DNA from: Thioalkalivibrio sp. ALMg11
GTDB lineage: Bacteria > Pseudomonadota > Gammaproteobacteria > Ectothiorhodospirales > Ectothiorhodospiraceae
Assembly: GCF_000377905.1 (NCBI RefSeq)
Contig: NZ_KB898881.1
Location: 1 to 45,701, forward strand
Direction: 5' to 3'
DNA: 45,701 bases
Position numbers and translations under genes: made by a program. Below the pieces are notes generated by a model, which was given only the letters and a program-made list of their open reading frames with translations, was not told where the DNA came from and did not search any database. Of the stretch, positions 8,542 through 16,705 are shown one piece after another. Within the stretch, counting starts at the first letter, position 1; every line of letters starts with the position of its first letter.

Positions 8542-8629
8542 CTGAAAGGGCGCGTCCGAAATCGGACGCGACGAGCGGTTGCGGGGTCGCTTTTGCGATT
8601 TCGGTCTGAATGGCCATCCAGTGATTCAT
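8534..8629 (-). CDS. Small ORF (31 codons) coupled to acyltransferase 2
   Basis: ATG at 8629 is preceded by GGGAG with seven bases of spacing, a much better site than that of the following gene. The peptide starts MNHWMAIQTE and ends FGRALSDG. It has no signal peptide or membrane helix. The last codons overlap the acyltransferase start (ATGGGTAG holds both the start and this stop). It may be a leader whose translation opens the acyltransferase start, a genuine small protein, or an N-terminal piece lost to a frameshift. I do not recognise a family. Confidence 0.45.
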   Translation of the reverse strand: MNHWMAIQTEIAKATPQPLVASDFGRALSDG

Positions 8630-8669
8630 CTGTTTGCTCCCAATGGTCGGAGATTGGTAGCCGCTCGTT

Positions 8670-9242
8670 TCAGGCAGCGGCATTCGCGAACTGCAGCCCG
8701 ACCCCCCGTGGACTGGAAAACACAACGACGCCGTCACGCGCGCCGCCATCCGGCACTATTACCCGGATAGCGGTCCCGGGCGGCAGCCGCGGCTCGTAGA
8801 GCAGCGGCATGACGCGCGCGCCGGAGCGCGAGACATCCACCAGTCGACAGCGAGCTGGCCGTCCCTGGACCCACATTTCCGTGCGCAGGTTGACCGCCTC
8901 GCGCGGCCAGCGCCGTCGTTCCCTCTGCTCGCGTGCGGCCTCGTCGGCCTCTTGTCCCTCTCCGAACTGCCACGCGATGGCTGCACTCCAATGCTGCTCC
9001 TCCGCCGATCCGGCGTAGATCCGTGCCTGTGCCGGATGGGTGATCGGGGGCGACCCCAGCCGGTCGATCAACGCCGCGACGAAGCTGGCGGAGACCTGTT
9101 CGTACTCCCCGGCGGTTTCCAGGTCCTGGTATAGCTGGCCATGGATCTCGTCGAGGATGCGGAGGCGTTTATCCCACGTCTCGTTTGCGATTGCCGGGAA
9201 CCAGAAGTCCGCGAGTTCCAGTGCCAACTTTTCGTGACTCAT
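8670..9242 (-). CDS. PilZ-domain (c-di-GMP binding) protein
   Basis: 190 residues from ATG 9242, with AAGGA seven bases upstream. The N-terminal 100 residues are a helical, acidic region without a recognised domain. The C-terminal 80 form a PilZ domain with both c-di-GMP signatures intact: RRWPR (Arg110 and Arg114, RxxxR) and DVSRSG (Asp136-Gly141, [D/N]xSxxG), followed by the beta-barrel strands. It is soluble. It heads the minus-strand operon, diverging from the exopolysaccharide operon, so it probably links c-di-GMP level to polysaccharide or acyl-product output. The target of the N-terminal region is unknown. A sigma-54-like promoter lies about 66 bases upstream. Confidence 0.85.
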   Translation of the reverse strand: MSHEKLALELADFWFPAIANETWDKRLRILDEIHGQLYQDLETAGEYEQVSASFVAALIDRLGSPPITHPAQARIYAGSAEEQHWSAAIAWQFGEGQEADEAAREQRERRRWPREAVNLRTEMWVQGRPARCRLVDVSRSGARVMPLLYEPRLPPGTAIRVIVPDGGARDGVVVFSSPRGVGLQFANAAA

Positions 9243-9307
9243 CAGCGATCCTTGATGGTCGGTGCAGGGGCCGCTGCAGTTGTGAAACTCTACCCTGTGT
9301 GCCCAGC

Positions 9308-9323
9308 AGCAAACTCTGTACCA
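9308..9323 (-). promoter_or_regulatory. Sigma-54-like promoter of the PilZ/acyltransferase operon
   Basis: The minus strand reads TGGTACA-GAGT-TTGCT, with GG and GC ten bases apart. The -12 half is a full consensus match and the -24 half matches five of seven positions. The predicted transcript start near 9297 leaves a leader of about 55 bases before the PilZ ATG. The match is less complete than at 923-938. Confidence 0.55.
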
Positions 9324-9398
9324 GTACACAGAAACGACAGGGATTCGCTCACCCTCGCGCGAGTAGCCTGCGCCGTGATGTGCCCGTCAGTTCGCCAG

Positions 9399-9436
9399 CT
9401 GTAAACAATCCCGACATCTGTGGACAGTCCCTGGCA
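9399..9436 (+). promoter_or_regulatory. Possible activator repeats and weak sigma-54-like element before the exopolysaccharide operon
   Basis: CTGTAAACA (9399) and CTGTGGACA (9418) are direct repeats 19 bases apart, close to two helical turns. The second runs into TGGACAG-TCCC-TGGCA (9421-9436), which keeps GG-N10-GC but matches only about eight of twelve consensus positions. It could equally be a site for a transcription factor overlapping an unseen promoter. Confidence 0.25.
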
Positions 9437-9608
9437 AACCCACTTCAATGAACCTGGGATTTCTCCCAACCCGGCCTCACCGGCACGCCGGTGTCGAGCC
9501 GGGGGGTCCCGGCGCAACGCAGGCGCGTCCGGGGGGGCAGGTATTTGTTAGCAGATCGGCCCGCGGGCGCTACCAGGCGCCGGTGCGGTCGGCGGGAAGC
9601 TGGGTTGT

Positions 9609-11129
9609 ATGGAAAAGATCGTTCAAGAACTCTGGCAACATGTCCGGGCCACCTGGCGCAAACGCTGGTGGATCCTGCCCATTGCCTGGCTGATCTCTCT
9701 CGGCGGCTGGGCCTATGCCCACAACCTGCCGGATACCTATCAGGCGGATGCCCGGGTCTATGTGAATACCCAGTCGGTTCTGGATCCGCTGCTGCGCGGG
9801 ATGACGGTGCGCCCGAATACCGAGCAGCGCCTGCGCATGATCACCCGCACCCTGTTCAGTCGTGACAACCTCGAGGAGATCGCCCGCGAGAGTGATCTCG
9901 ACGTACTGACCGGAAACTCCAACCTGGATGCCCAGGTAGCGTTGCTGCGCGCACGGCTGACGTTGGACGTCGGCGAGCGCGACAACATCTACAGCGTGAA
10001 TTTCCGTCACGGAAACCCCGAGGTGGCCTATCGCGTGGTTCGCGAGACGGTTGACCTGTTCATGGCCCGCGGCATGGGCGACTCGCGCCTCGATCTCACC
10101 ACCTCGCAGCAGTTCATCGAGCGCCAGCTCGATAACTACGAGCAGCAGCTGCAGGAGAAGGAGGCCAAGATCGAGGAGTTCAAGCGCGACAATGCGCGCT
10201 TCCTCAGCGGCGACGGAAACTTTTACTCGCGTCTGGAGCGCACCCGTGACCAGCTGCAGCAGGCGCGCCTGCAAGAGCGGGAGGCGCAGAGTCGGTTGCA
10301 AACCCTCCAGCGGCGAGCCGGAAGCGGACCGGGGAGTTACGAAAACGCGGAGCTGGATCGGCGTATCAGCGACCTGCAGGAAAGCATCGATTCGATGCGT
10401 CTGCACTACACCGACGAGCACCCGGATTTGGTCTCGTCACGGCGCATTCTGGAGGAGCTCGAGGCGCGTCGTGAACAAGAGGCGCGGAACCCGCAGGCCA
10501 TCCAGCGCCCGGGTAGCGGAAACGAGGCGCTGCAAAACGCCATCGGCGAAACCGAAAGCGAGATCGCGTCGCTGACCACTCGGATCGCCGAGTTCGAGGA
10601 CCGGGTTGCGCGGCTGGAGGGCGACGTGGATCGCGCACCGGCGGTGGAGTCCGAGCTGACATCCTTGACCCGCAATTACGACGTCATGCGCAACTCCTAT
10701 CGCCAGTTGCAGGATCGTCGCGAGCAGGCGGTGATGTCGGGGGCCGTCGAGAGCCAGACCGACGCGGTCGACTTCCGTGTGCTCGAGCCGCCGCGTCAGC
10801 CCACGGCGCCGGCCTCGCCGGATCGACCCATGCTGGCCACGGCAGTACTCCTGGTCGGTCTGGGTGCGGGCACCGGCTTTGCGTTCCTGCTGTCGCAGCT
10901 GCGCCGAACGATCAGTAGCAGCCAGCAGCTGGCGGCGGTTACGGGCCGGCCGGTTCTGGGCAGTGTCTCGCGGGTGCGTACGCCGATGAGCCGCCATCGC
11001 CGGTTGTCCGAGCTGATGGTGTTCACCGCCGCATTGGGGACGCTGGTGCTGGTATATGCCGTGGTTATGGGACTTTACGCGACCGGATCGGAAGCCGTTC
11101 TGGACGATCTCCTGGGGCTGTTGCGATGA
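9609..11129 (+). CDS. XrtA-system polysaccharide chain-length determinant (Wzz family)
   Basis: 506 residues. It has the polysaccharide co-polymerase layout: a cytoplasmic start, a transmembrane helix at about 20-38, a long periplasmic region with heptad-rich coiled coils (about 165-370), and a Pro-rich segment (PPRQPTAPASP) leading into a second helix near 405. A further hydrophobic helix lies near 465-490. No ATP-binding motif is present; the kinase is the separate next gene. This matches the exosortase-locus family TIGR03007 (EpsF/GumC-like), which sets polymer length together with the tyrosine kinase. It is the first plus-strand gene of the core operon. Usually a Wza-like export lipoprotein gene precedes it, but here the preceding gene is divergent. 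Confidence 0.9.
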   Translation: MEKIVQELWQHVRATWRKRWWILPIAWLISLGGWAYAHNLPDTYQADARVYVNTQSVLDPLLRGMTVRPNTEQRLRMITRTLFSRDNLEEIARESDLDVLTGNSNLDAQVALLRARLTLDVGERDNIYSVNFRHGNPEVAYRVVRETVDLFMARGMGDSRLDLTTSQQFIERQLDNYEQQLQEKEAKIEEFKRDNARFLSGDGNFYSRLERTRDQLQQARLQEREAQSRLQTLQRRAGSGPGSYENAELDRRISDLQESIDSMRLHYTDEHPDLVSSRRILEELEARREQEARNPQAIQRPGSGNEALQNAIGETESEIASLTTRIAEFEDRVARLEGDVDRAPAVESELTSLTRNYDVMRNSYRQLQDRREQAVMSGAVESQTDAVDFRVLEPPRQPTAPASPDRPMLATAVLLVGLGAGTGFAFLLSQLRRTISSSQQLAAVTGRPVLGSVSRVRTPMSRHRRLSELMVFTAALGTLVLVYAVVMGLYATGSEAVLDDLLGLLR

Positions 11130-11243
11130 CGGCACCGCGCAGGTGCGGGATGGGATGCCCCGGCAATCCGGGGCGTGCCGACTATCTTTCAGGGAACCGG
11201 CCGACTCGACGGAGTCGGTTGCCGGCAAGGGGCTGACAGCATA

Positions 11244-12140
11244 ATGAGCATTATCGAGAAGGCACTGGACAAGAACCGGGCGCGTCCGCCGGTCCATGAA
11301 GAAACGGCCGAACAGGCGGCCGCCCCCGAAGCCGCCGAGCGCGAGCCCGAACGCTGGCGAGAGCCGGTGTCGCAGGAAGTCAGCATCGATTTTGCCTGGC
11401 TGCGCAAGCAGGGGCTCATCGTTCCGGGGGATCAGCGTTCCAGCGTGGCGGAAGAGTTCCGCATGATGAAACGCCCCCTGCTGAACAATGCATTCGGGCG
11501 TCATGCCGCGATGCGCGTGCCCAAGGGCCGGCTGATCATGATCACCAGCTCCCTGCCGGGGGAGGGCAAGACCTTCACCAGCGTGAATCTGGCCCTGAGC
11601 ATGGCGATGGAGCTGGAACGCACCGTGTTGCTGGTGGATGCCGATGTATCGCGACCGGCCATCCCCCGCACCCTCGGTTTCAGTGCCGATCTCGGGCTGA
11701 TGGATGTCCTCAGCGAACCCGATATCCAGATCCCCGATGTCCTCCTGCGCACCAATGTGGAAAACCTGACCATTTTGCCCGCAGGTCGCCCTCACGGACG
11801 TTCGACCGAGATCCTGGCGAGCGACGTGATGCGGGATCTGGTCGATGACCTGCATGACCGGTACGAGGACCGCATCATTCTGTTCGATTCCCCACCCTTG
11901 CTGGCCACCAGCGAGCCGGGTGTCCTGGCGACTCACATGGGGCAGGTCGTGATGGTAGTGGAGGCGGATCGCACCCCGGCGAGCACGGTGGAGCGCGCCA
12001 TGCATCAGCTGGATTCCTGCGGCGTCGTGCTCACCTCGCTCAACCGCGCGACGCCCGGTATCGGCATCGGTGGTCAATATTACGGGGGTAGCTACTATGG
12101 CATCGAGCGTGATCATGTCGCCGGCACCTCGGCCCGCTAG
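11244..12140 (+). CDS. XrtA-associated tyrosine autokinase (BY-kinase)
   Basis: 298 residues from ATG 11244 (AAGGGG upstream). Motifs in order: a PGEGKT Walker A with Lys109, the second Walker A' LLVDADVSRP, and a Walker B ILFDSPP. The C-terminus is Tyr-rich (QYYGGSYYG), the usual autophosphorylation cluster. This is family TIGR03018, the cytoplasmic partner of the chain-length protein; cycles of autophosphorylation control polymer length. The protein has no membrane helix. The following barrel gene starts inside its 3' end. A gap of 114 bases separates it from the chain-length gene, with no gene in between. Confidence 0.93.
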   Translation: MSIIEKALDKNRARPPVHEETAEQAAAPEAAEREPERWREPVSQEVSIDFAWLRKQGLIVPGDQRSSVAEEFRMMKRPLLNNAFGRHAAMRVPKGRLIMITSSLPGEGKTFTSVNLALSMAMELERTVLLVDADVSRPAIPRTLGFSADLGLMDVLSEPDIQIPDVLLRTNVENLTILPAGRPHGRSTEILASDVMRDLVDDLHDRYEDRIILFDSPPLLATSEPGVLATHMGQVVMVVEADRTPASTVERAMHQLDSCGVVLTSLNRATPGIGIGGQYYGGSYYGIERDHVAGTSAR

Positions 12141-13638
12141 CTTCCAGCGCCAGGGGCGGCAGTTGCCGGCCCGCTGGTGGCTGGTCGGCACGGCCGTGGT
12201 CGCGCTGGCATCGCCCGGCAGTGCGCTGGCCGTCGAGTGGACGTTGACCCCGCGGGTCACGGTGTCGGCCGAGGTGACCGACAATGTCCGCCTGGCCCCG
12301 CGAGGCCAGGAGAAAGCGGACCTGATCGTGACCATCAGCCCCGGGTTTACCCTGCGCGGGGATGGTGCGCGCAGCGACACCCGTATCGATTACCGCATGA
12401 ACTCGCGCTTTAATGCCGACGACCCGTTCGAGGGCCGCACGACTCACACCCTGCGCGGGCGCAGCAACTGGGAACTGGTGGACGACACCTTCTTTGTCAA
12501 TGTCGGGGCCTCGCGTTCCGAGCAGGTGGCATCGATCCTCGACCCGGTGGGCATCAGTGGCAGTACCCCGCGCGGAAACCTGCAGGAGACCACCTCCTTA
12601 AGCGTCTCGCCGATGCTGCGGACTCGCTACGGCAGTTTCGCCACGCAGGAGGTCCGCTACACCTATGGCGCGACCCTGTACCACCAGAGCAATCGCCAGG
12701 ACAGCGACTACCACCGGGGCGAATACGTCCTCAACAGTGGGGCTGCCTTCAACCGCCCGTTCTGGCAGGTCGCCGGGTTCTACGAGGAGGAGCGCTTCGA
12801 CAATGGCCTGGAGGGCGAGTTCGGGCAGGTCAGCGGGACGCTCGGCTATCGTTTCGGGCGGTCCCTGCGTCTGTTCGGCGTGGTGGGCGAGGACTTCAAT
12901 AACTACGCGACGACCCGCGAAGACGATGACGGCGGCTTTTGGCAGGTCGGCGCAGGCTGGGCCCCGACGCGGGCCACCAATATCGAGGCGCGTTACGGCG
13001 AGCGCTATTTTGGCAAGGATCGTTCGCTGTCCGTAAGTCATAGCAGTCGCCGCGCGACCTACCGCCTCAGCTACGACGAGGGGGTGAGCTCGACCCGGCA
13101 GCGCCGTCAGGGACCCTTTGCCCAGCTGGCGGAGGATGCACAGTTCATGACCATCGGCGAGTTGCTGGAGAGCTACACCCTGGAGGAGATCTTCCTGTTC
13201 GCCCTGAATCCGGACCTGGGCGACGAGGCCCTCGTCGAGGGCTACTACTTCACCCGTAGCTGGCGTGCGGGCTGGAGCTATGACACCGGCCGCAGCGTGT
13301 TCGGGATCAATCTGGTGCAGACCGAGCGTGAATCCGAGACCCAGACCCAGTTCGGCCTGTTCGAGGACAACCGGACCCAGCGCGGGGCCAATGCCTTCTG
13401 GCAATGGCGGTACGGCCCGCGTACGACGTCCCTGGTGAGCACCGGCGTCACCCGGACCGATTTCGCCGACAGCGATCGCGAGGACGACCTCTGGTACCTG
13501 CGTGCCAGTGTCAGCCGTCAGCTGACCCCGGACACCACCGCGAGCCTGGCCGTCCGGCACCAGCGCCGGAATTCGAACACCGCGGCCAACGAGTATCGCG
13601 AGAACGCGATCATCGGCACGCTGACCAAGGAGTTCTGA
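12097..13638 (+). CDS. XrtA/PEP-CTERM-associated outer-membrane beta-barrel (TIGR03016)
   Basis: 513 residues from ATG 12097, chosen for GGGGG eight bases upstream. An ATG at 12115 and a GTG at 12070 are in frame too. The gene overlaps the kinase by 44 bases. A signal peptide (hydrophobic WWLVGTAVVALA, cleavage near ALA) is followed by a long run of amphipathic strands and a terminal Lys-Glu-Phe, typical of an outer-membrane barrel. The TIGR03016 family occurs only in exosortase A loci and is thought to serve polysaccharide export or surface display. Its exact job is not settled. Confidence 0.88.
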   Translation: MASSVIMSPAPRPASFQRQGRQLPARWWLVGTAVVALASPGSALAVEWTLTPRVTVSAEVTDNVRLAPRGQEKADLIVTISPGFTLRGDGARSDTRIDYRMNSRFNADDPFEGRTTHTLRGRSNWELVDDTFFVNVGASRSEQVASILDPVGISGSTPRGNLQETTSLSVSPMLRTRYGSFATQEVRYTYGATLYHQSNRQDSDYHRGEYVLNSGAAFNRPFWQVAGFYEEERFDNGLEGEFGQVSGTLGYRFGRSLRLFGVVGEDFNNYATTREDDDGGFWQVGAGWAPTRATNIEARYGERYFGKDRSLSVSHSSRRATYRLSYDEGVSSTRQRRQGPFAQLAEDAQFMTIGELLESYTLEEIFLFALNPDLGDEALVEGYYFTRSWRAGWSYDTGRSVFGINLVQTERESETQTQFGLFEDNRTQRGANAFWQWRYGPRTTSLVSTGVTRTDFADSDREDDLWYLRASVSRQLTPDTTASLAVRHQRRNSNTAANEYRENAIIGTLTKEF

Positions 13639-13641
13639 GTC

Positions 13642-14721
13642 ATGTACGAGGAATTCTACGGCTTCACCGGTCGGCCCTTTGCCCTGAGCCCCGATCCGCG
13701 CTTTTTCTATGCCAGCAAGGGCCACAGTCGGGCGATGGCGTATCTCGAATACGGCGTGCAGCTGGAGGAGGGCTTCATCGTCATTACCGGCGAGGTTGGG
13801 GCCGGCAAGACGACCCTGGTGCGCAGCCTGTTCGAGACCCTGAGTGACAAACCCCTGGTGGCGGCGCAGTTGGTCAGCACCCAGCTGGATGCAGAAGACT
13901 TGCTGCGTTCGGTCTGTCTCGCGTTTGGGCTGGACGATGCCCCCAGTCACAAGGCCGGCCAGCTGCGCCGTCTGGAGACCTTCCTGCGTGATACCCGGGC
14001 CCGTGGCCAGCGCGCCCTTCTGGTGGTCGACGAGGCCCAGAACCTGGGCCCCGACGCCGTGGAGGAACTGCGCATGCTTTCCAATTTCCAGGGCGAGGAC
14101 GGCCCGTTACTGCAGAGCTTTCTGCTCGGGCAGCCGGAATTCCGGCGCCTGCTGCGTAGCGAGGACATGCAGCAGCTGCGCCAGCGGGTGATCGCGACCT
14201 ACCACCTGGGGCCGATGGACGAAGACGATAGCCGGGCCTACGTCGAGCACCGGCTCGCCCGGGTCGGCTGGAACGGGCGTCCGCATTTCGACGACGACAT
14301 CTGGGCACGCATCCACGACTACACCAGCGGCATCCCGCGCAAGGTGAATACCTTCTGTGACCGCCTGTTGCTGATGGGGTATCTGGAGGAATGTACCGAT
14401 CTGGATGCCGCGCGGGCGCAGCAGGTGATCGACGAGATCGAGGAAGATCTGGAAGGCGTCCTGCTGGATGAGGGTCCGTCTGCCGCGGTACGCCCCGAAG
14501 CCGGGGCGGAGGCGGGCGGCCTGGATGATCGCCTGGTGGCGAGCCAGGTCTCCATGCTGCGAATCGAACAGGATATCGAGGCACTGGAGGAACGCCTGCA
14601 GCGGATCGAGCGCAATCTCCTGGTCAACTTCCGGGCGACCCAGGAGGTGCTGAAGATCGTGCGCGACGAGGGCTATGAAACGGAGTCGCTGGCGCCGGTT
14701 TCCAGTGCCGCGCAGTCGTAG
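13642..14721 (+). CDS. XrtA-associated ATPase (TIGR03015, ExeA/GspA-like AAA)
   Basis: 359 residues. The start MYEEFYGFTGRPFALSPDP is typical of the family. Walker A GEVGAGKTT (Lys56) and Walker B LLVVDEAQN (Asp130) are intact, followed by a GxPRKVN sensor region. The C-terminal 80 residues carry a coiled-coil stretch. The fold is that of ExeA/GspA, which helps assemble secretins, so an energising or assembly role at the envelope is likely. An AAGGAG ribosome-binding site sits in the last codons of the barrel gene, only three bases separate the reading frames, and the deacetylase follows after 15 bases. Confidence 0.93.
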   Translation: MYEEFYGFTGRPFALSPDPRFFYASKGHSRAMAYLEYGVQLEEGFIVITGEVGAGKTTLVRSLFETLSDKPLVAAQLVSTQLDAEDLLRSVCLAFGLDDAPSHKAGQLRRLETFLRDTRARGQRALLVVDEAQNLGPDAVEELRMLSNFQGEDGPLLQSFLLGQPEFRRLLRSEDMQQLRQRVIATYHLGPMDEDDSRAYVEHRLARVGWNGRPHFDDDIWARIHDYTSGIPRKVNTFCDRLLLMGYLEECTDLDAARAQQVIDEIEEDLEGVLLDEGPSAAVRPEAGAEAGGLDDRLVASQVSMLRIEQDIEALEERLQRIERNLLVNFRATQEVLKIVRDEGYETESLAPVSSAAQS

Positions 14722-14736
14722 CTGCCGAGGCCTATC

Positions 14737-15642
14737 ATGCAGATGCAAAGTGCCGATCGGCCCAACGCCCTGACCGTCGATGTGGAGGATTACTTCCAGG
14801 TCTCGGCACTGGCCCCGCGCATCCCGCGCGACACCTGGGACACCCGCGAATGCCGGATCGAGCGCAACCTTGATCGCATCCTCGAGCTGTTCGACCAGAA
14901 CGGTGCGCGGGCGACCTTCTTCACCCTCGGCTGGGTTGCCGAGCGCTACCCGCATGCGATCCGCCGGATCGTCGACGCCGGACACGAGCTGGCGAGTCAC
15001 GGCTACGGCCACGAGCGGGTCACGGATCTGACGCCCGCCGCCTTCCGCGCCGATATCGAGCGCGCCCAGAGCATCCTCGAAGACCTCTCCGGAGCCCCGG
15101 TCCGCGGCTATCGCGCGCCCAGCTTCTCGATCGGCGAGAGCAATCTCTGGGCGCTGGAGGTGCTGCGCGAGGCGGGACTGGAGTACAGCTCGAGCATCTA
15201 CCCGGTGCATCACGATCACTACGGGATGCCGAAGGCCCCGCGACACCCGCATCGCCCGGTGCCCGCCGGGGTCCTGGAGCTGCCCCCGGCGACCCTCCGC
15301 ATGGGCGGGCGCAACCTTCCGGCGGCCGGTGGTGGCTATTTCCGGTTGCTGCCCTACGCAGTGTCGCGCCGGGCCCTTCGCCGTATCGGGGCGGTGGACG
15401 AGATGCCGGCGGTTTTCTACTTCCACCCGTGGGAGATCGACCCCGACCAGCCGCGGGTGTCCGGGCTCGGGGCGCGGAGCCGTTTCCGGCACTACGTGAA
15501 CCTGCACCGTATGGAGCCGCGCCTGAAGCGTCTCCTGCAGGACTTTCGCTGGGACCGCATGGACCGCGTGTTTGCCGTGGAACTGGCGGGACCCGGAGAC
15601 CATGCAAGGGTGACGAGGGAAGACAATGTACGAACCGCCTGA
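14737..15642 (+). CDS. XrtA-system polysaccharide deacetylase (TIGR03006, DUF3473)
   Basis: 301 residues of a carbohydrate esterase family 4 (NodB-fold) enzyme. The catalytic and metal motif TVDVEDYFQV (Asp15, Asp18) comes first, then ASHGYGHERV, supplying metal histidines, then RGYRAPSFSIG and a late FYFHPWEID. The last ~100 residues are the DUF3473 extension seen in exosortase loci. It should remove N- or O-acetyl groups from the polymer or an intermediate. No signal peptide is visible, so it is probably cytoplasmic or acts on a lipid-linked intermediate. Its end overlaps the FemAB-like gene by 17 bases. Confidence 0.93.
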   Translation: MQMQSADRPNALTVDVEDYFQVSALAPRIPRDTWDTRECRIERNLDRILELFDQNGARATFFTLGWVAERYPHAIRRIVDAGHELASHGYGHERVTDLTPAAFRADIERAQSILEDLSGAPVRGYRAPSFSIGESNLWALEVLREAGLEYSSSIYPVHHDHYGMPKAPRHPHRPVPAGVLELPPATLRMGGRNLPAAGGGYFRLLPYAVSRRALRRIGAVDEMPAVFYFHPWEIDPDQPRVSGLGARSRFRHYVNLHRMEPRLKRLLQDFRWDRMDRVFAVELAGPGDHARVTREDNVRTA

Positions 15643-16693
15643 TCAACGTGCCAGCGGTACCGGTGCCCTGCAGGTCCGGACTTTGTGTGCGGCCGACCAT
15701 GAGCGCTGGGATGCGTTCGTGGAGAACTGTCCGCAGGCCACCTTCTTCCACCGCGCGGGCTGGTCGACGGTGTTGCGCGAGGCGTTCGGGCACGAAACCC
15801 ACTTTCTCTATGCCGAGGTGGATGGCGCCATACAGGGCGTGCTGCCGCTGGGCCGTATCCGTTCCCGCCTGTTCGGGGACTCGCTTTCATCGCTGCCGTT
15901 CTGTGTCTACGGCGGTGTTGCCGCGGTCACCGATGCTGCGGCGGCGGCGCTGGATGCCCGCGCGCGGGATCTCGCCCGCAGCCTGAATGTCGACTATCTC
16001 GAGTATCGCCTGCGCGAACCGAGGCACCCGGACTGGCCGACCAAGAGCGAGCTCTATTTCACCTTCCGCCGCCAGCTGGATCCGGATGTTGAAGCGAACA
16101 TGAACGCGATCCCGCGCAAACAGCGGCGCATGGTGCGCAAGGGCATCAAGGCGGGCCTGGTCAGCGAGGTCGATCGCGACATCGACCGCTTCTATCCCAT
16201 CTACGCGGCCAATGTGCGGCGCATGGGGACCCCGGTCTTCGGCCCGAATTACTTCCGCAAATTGCTCGAAGTGTTCGGCGATGATTGCGACGTGCTGACG
16301 GTCACGCACGAGGGCGAAGCGGTCGCCAGCGTGGTCAGCTTCTGGTTCCGCAACGAGGTGCTGCCCTACTACGGCGCGGGAACCCCGCGGGCTCGCGAAG
16401 TCGCGGGCTACGACTTCCTCTACTGGGAGCTGATGCGCCGTGCCTGCGAGGCGGGCTACCGCGTGTTCGACTTCGGTCGCAGCAAGCGTGATACCGGGTC
16501 CTTCAGCTTCAAGAAAAACTGGGGCTTCGAGCCGCAGCCGCTGTACTACGAATACGACCTGGTGCGTGCCCGCGAGATGCCGGACGTCAATCCGCTCAAC
16601 CCCAAATACCGCTACTTCATCGCCGCCTGGCAGCGCCTGCCCCTGCCCATGGCCAACTGGCTGGGCCCCAAAATCTCCCGCTCCCTCGGCTAA
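15626..16693 (+). CDS. FemAB-like XrtA/PEP-CTERM-associated protein (TIGR03019)
   Basis: 355 residues with two tandem GNAT-like halves, as in FemA/FemX enzymes that add amino acids from aminoacyl-tRNA to a peptidoglycan precursor. Landmarks are HRAGWSTVLREAFGH near residue 50, a basic IPRKQRRMVRKG segment, and the closing FDFGRSKRDTGSFSFKKNWG near 285-305. In exosortase loci the family probably attaches an amino acid or acyl group to the polysaccharide or PEP-CTERM product; the substrate is unknown. ATG 15626 has GAGGGA upstream and lies within the deacetylase end. Confidence 0.9.
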   Translation: MYEPPDQRASGTGALQVRTLCAADHERWDAFVENCPQATFFHRAGWSTVLREAFGHETHFLYAEVDGAIQGVLPLGRIRSRLFGDSLSSLPFCVYGGVAAVTDAAAAALDARARDLARSLNVDYLEYRLREPRHPDWPTKSELYFTFRRQLDPDVEANMNAIPRKQRRMVRKGIKAGLVSEVDRDIDRFYPIYAANVRRMGTPVFGPNYFRKLLEVFGDDCDVLTVTHEGEAVASVVSFWFRNEVLPYYGAGTPRAREVAGYDFLYWELMRRACEAGYRVFDFGRSKRDTGSFSFKKNWGFEPQPLYYEYDLVRAREMPDVNPLNPKYRYFIAAWQRLPLPMANWLGPKISRSLG

Positions 16694-16705
16694 CGATCGG
16701 GTTCG

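Larger units (their letters stand above)
9243..9608. other. Divergent control region between the PilZ gene and the exopolysaccharide operon
   Basis: No gene was found in these 366 bases. The region holds a sigma-54-like element facing left (9308-9323), a TGTAC-CA-GTACA palindrome overlapping it (9318-9329), and direct repeats of CTGTRRACA at 9399 and 9418. A weaker sigma-54-like element faces right (9421-9436), and a perfect inverted repeat CACCGGC-AC-GCCGGTG lies at 9478-9493. The leader before the first plus-strand gene is long and its ribosome-binding site is weak. Confidence 0.5.
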
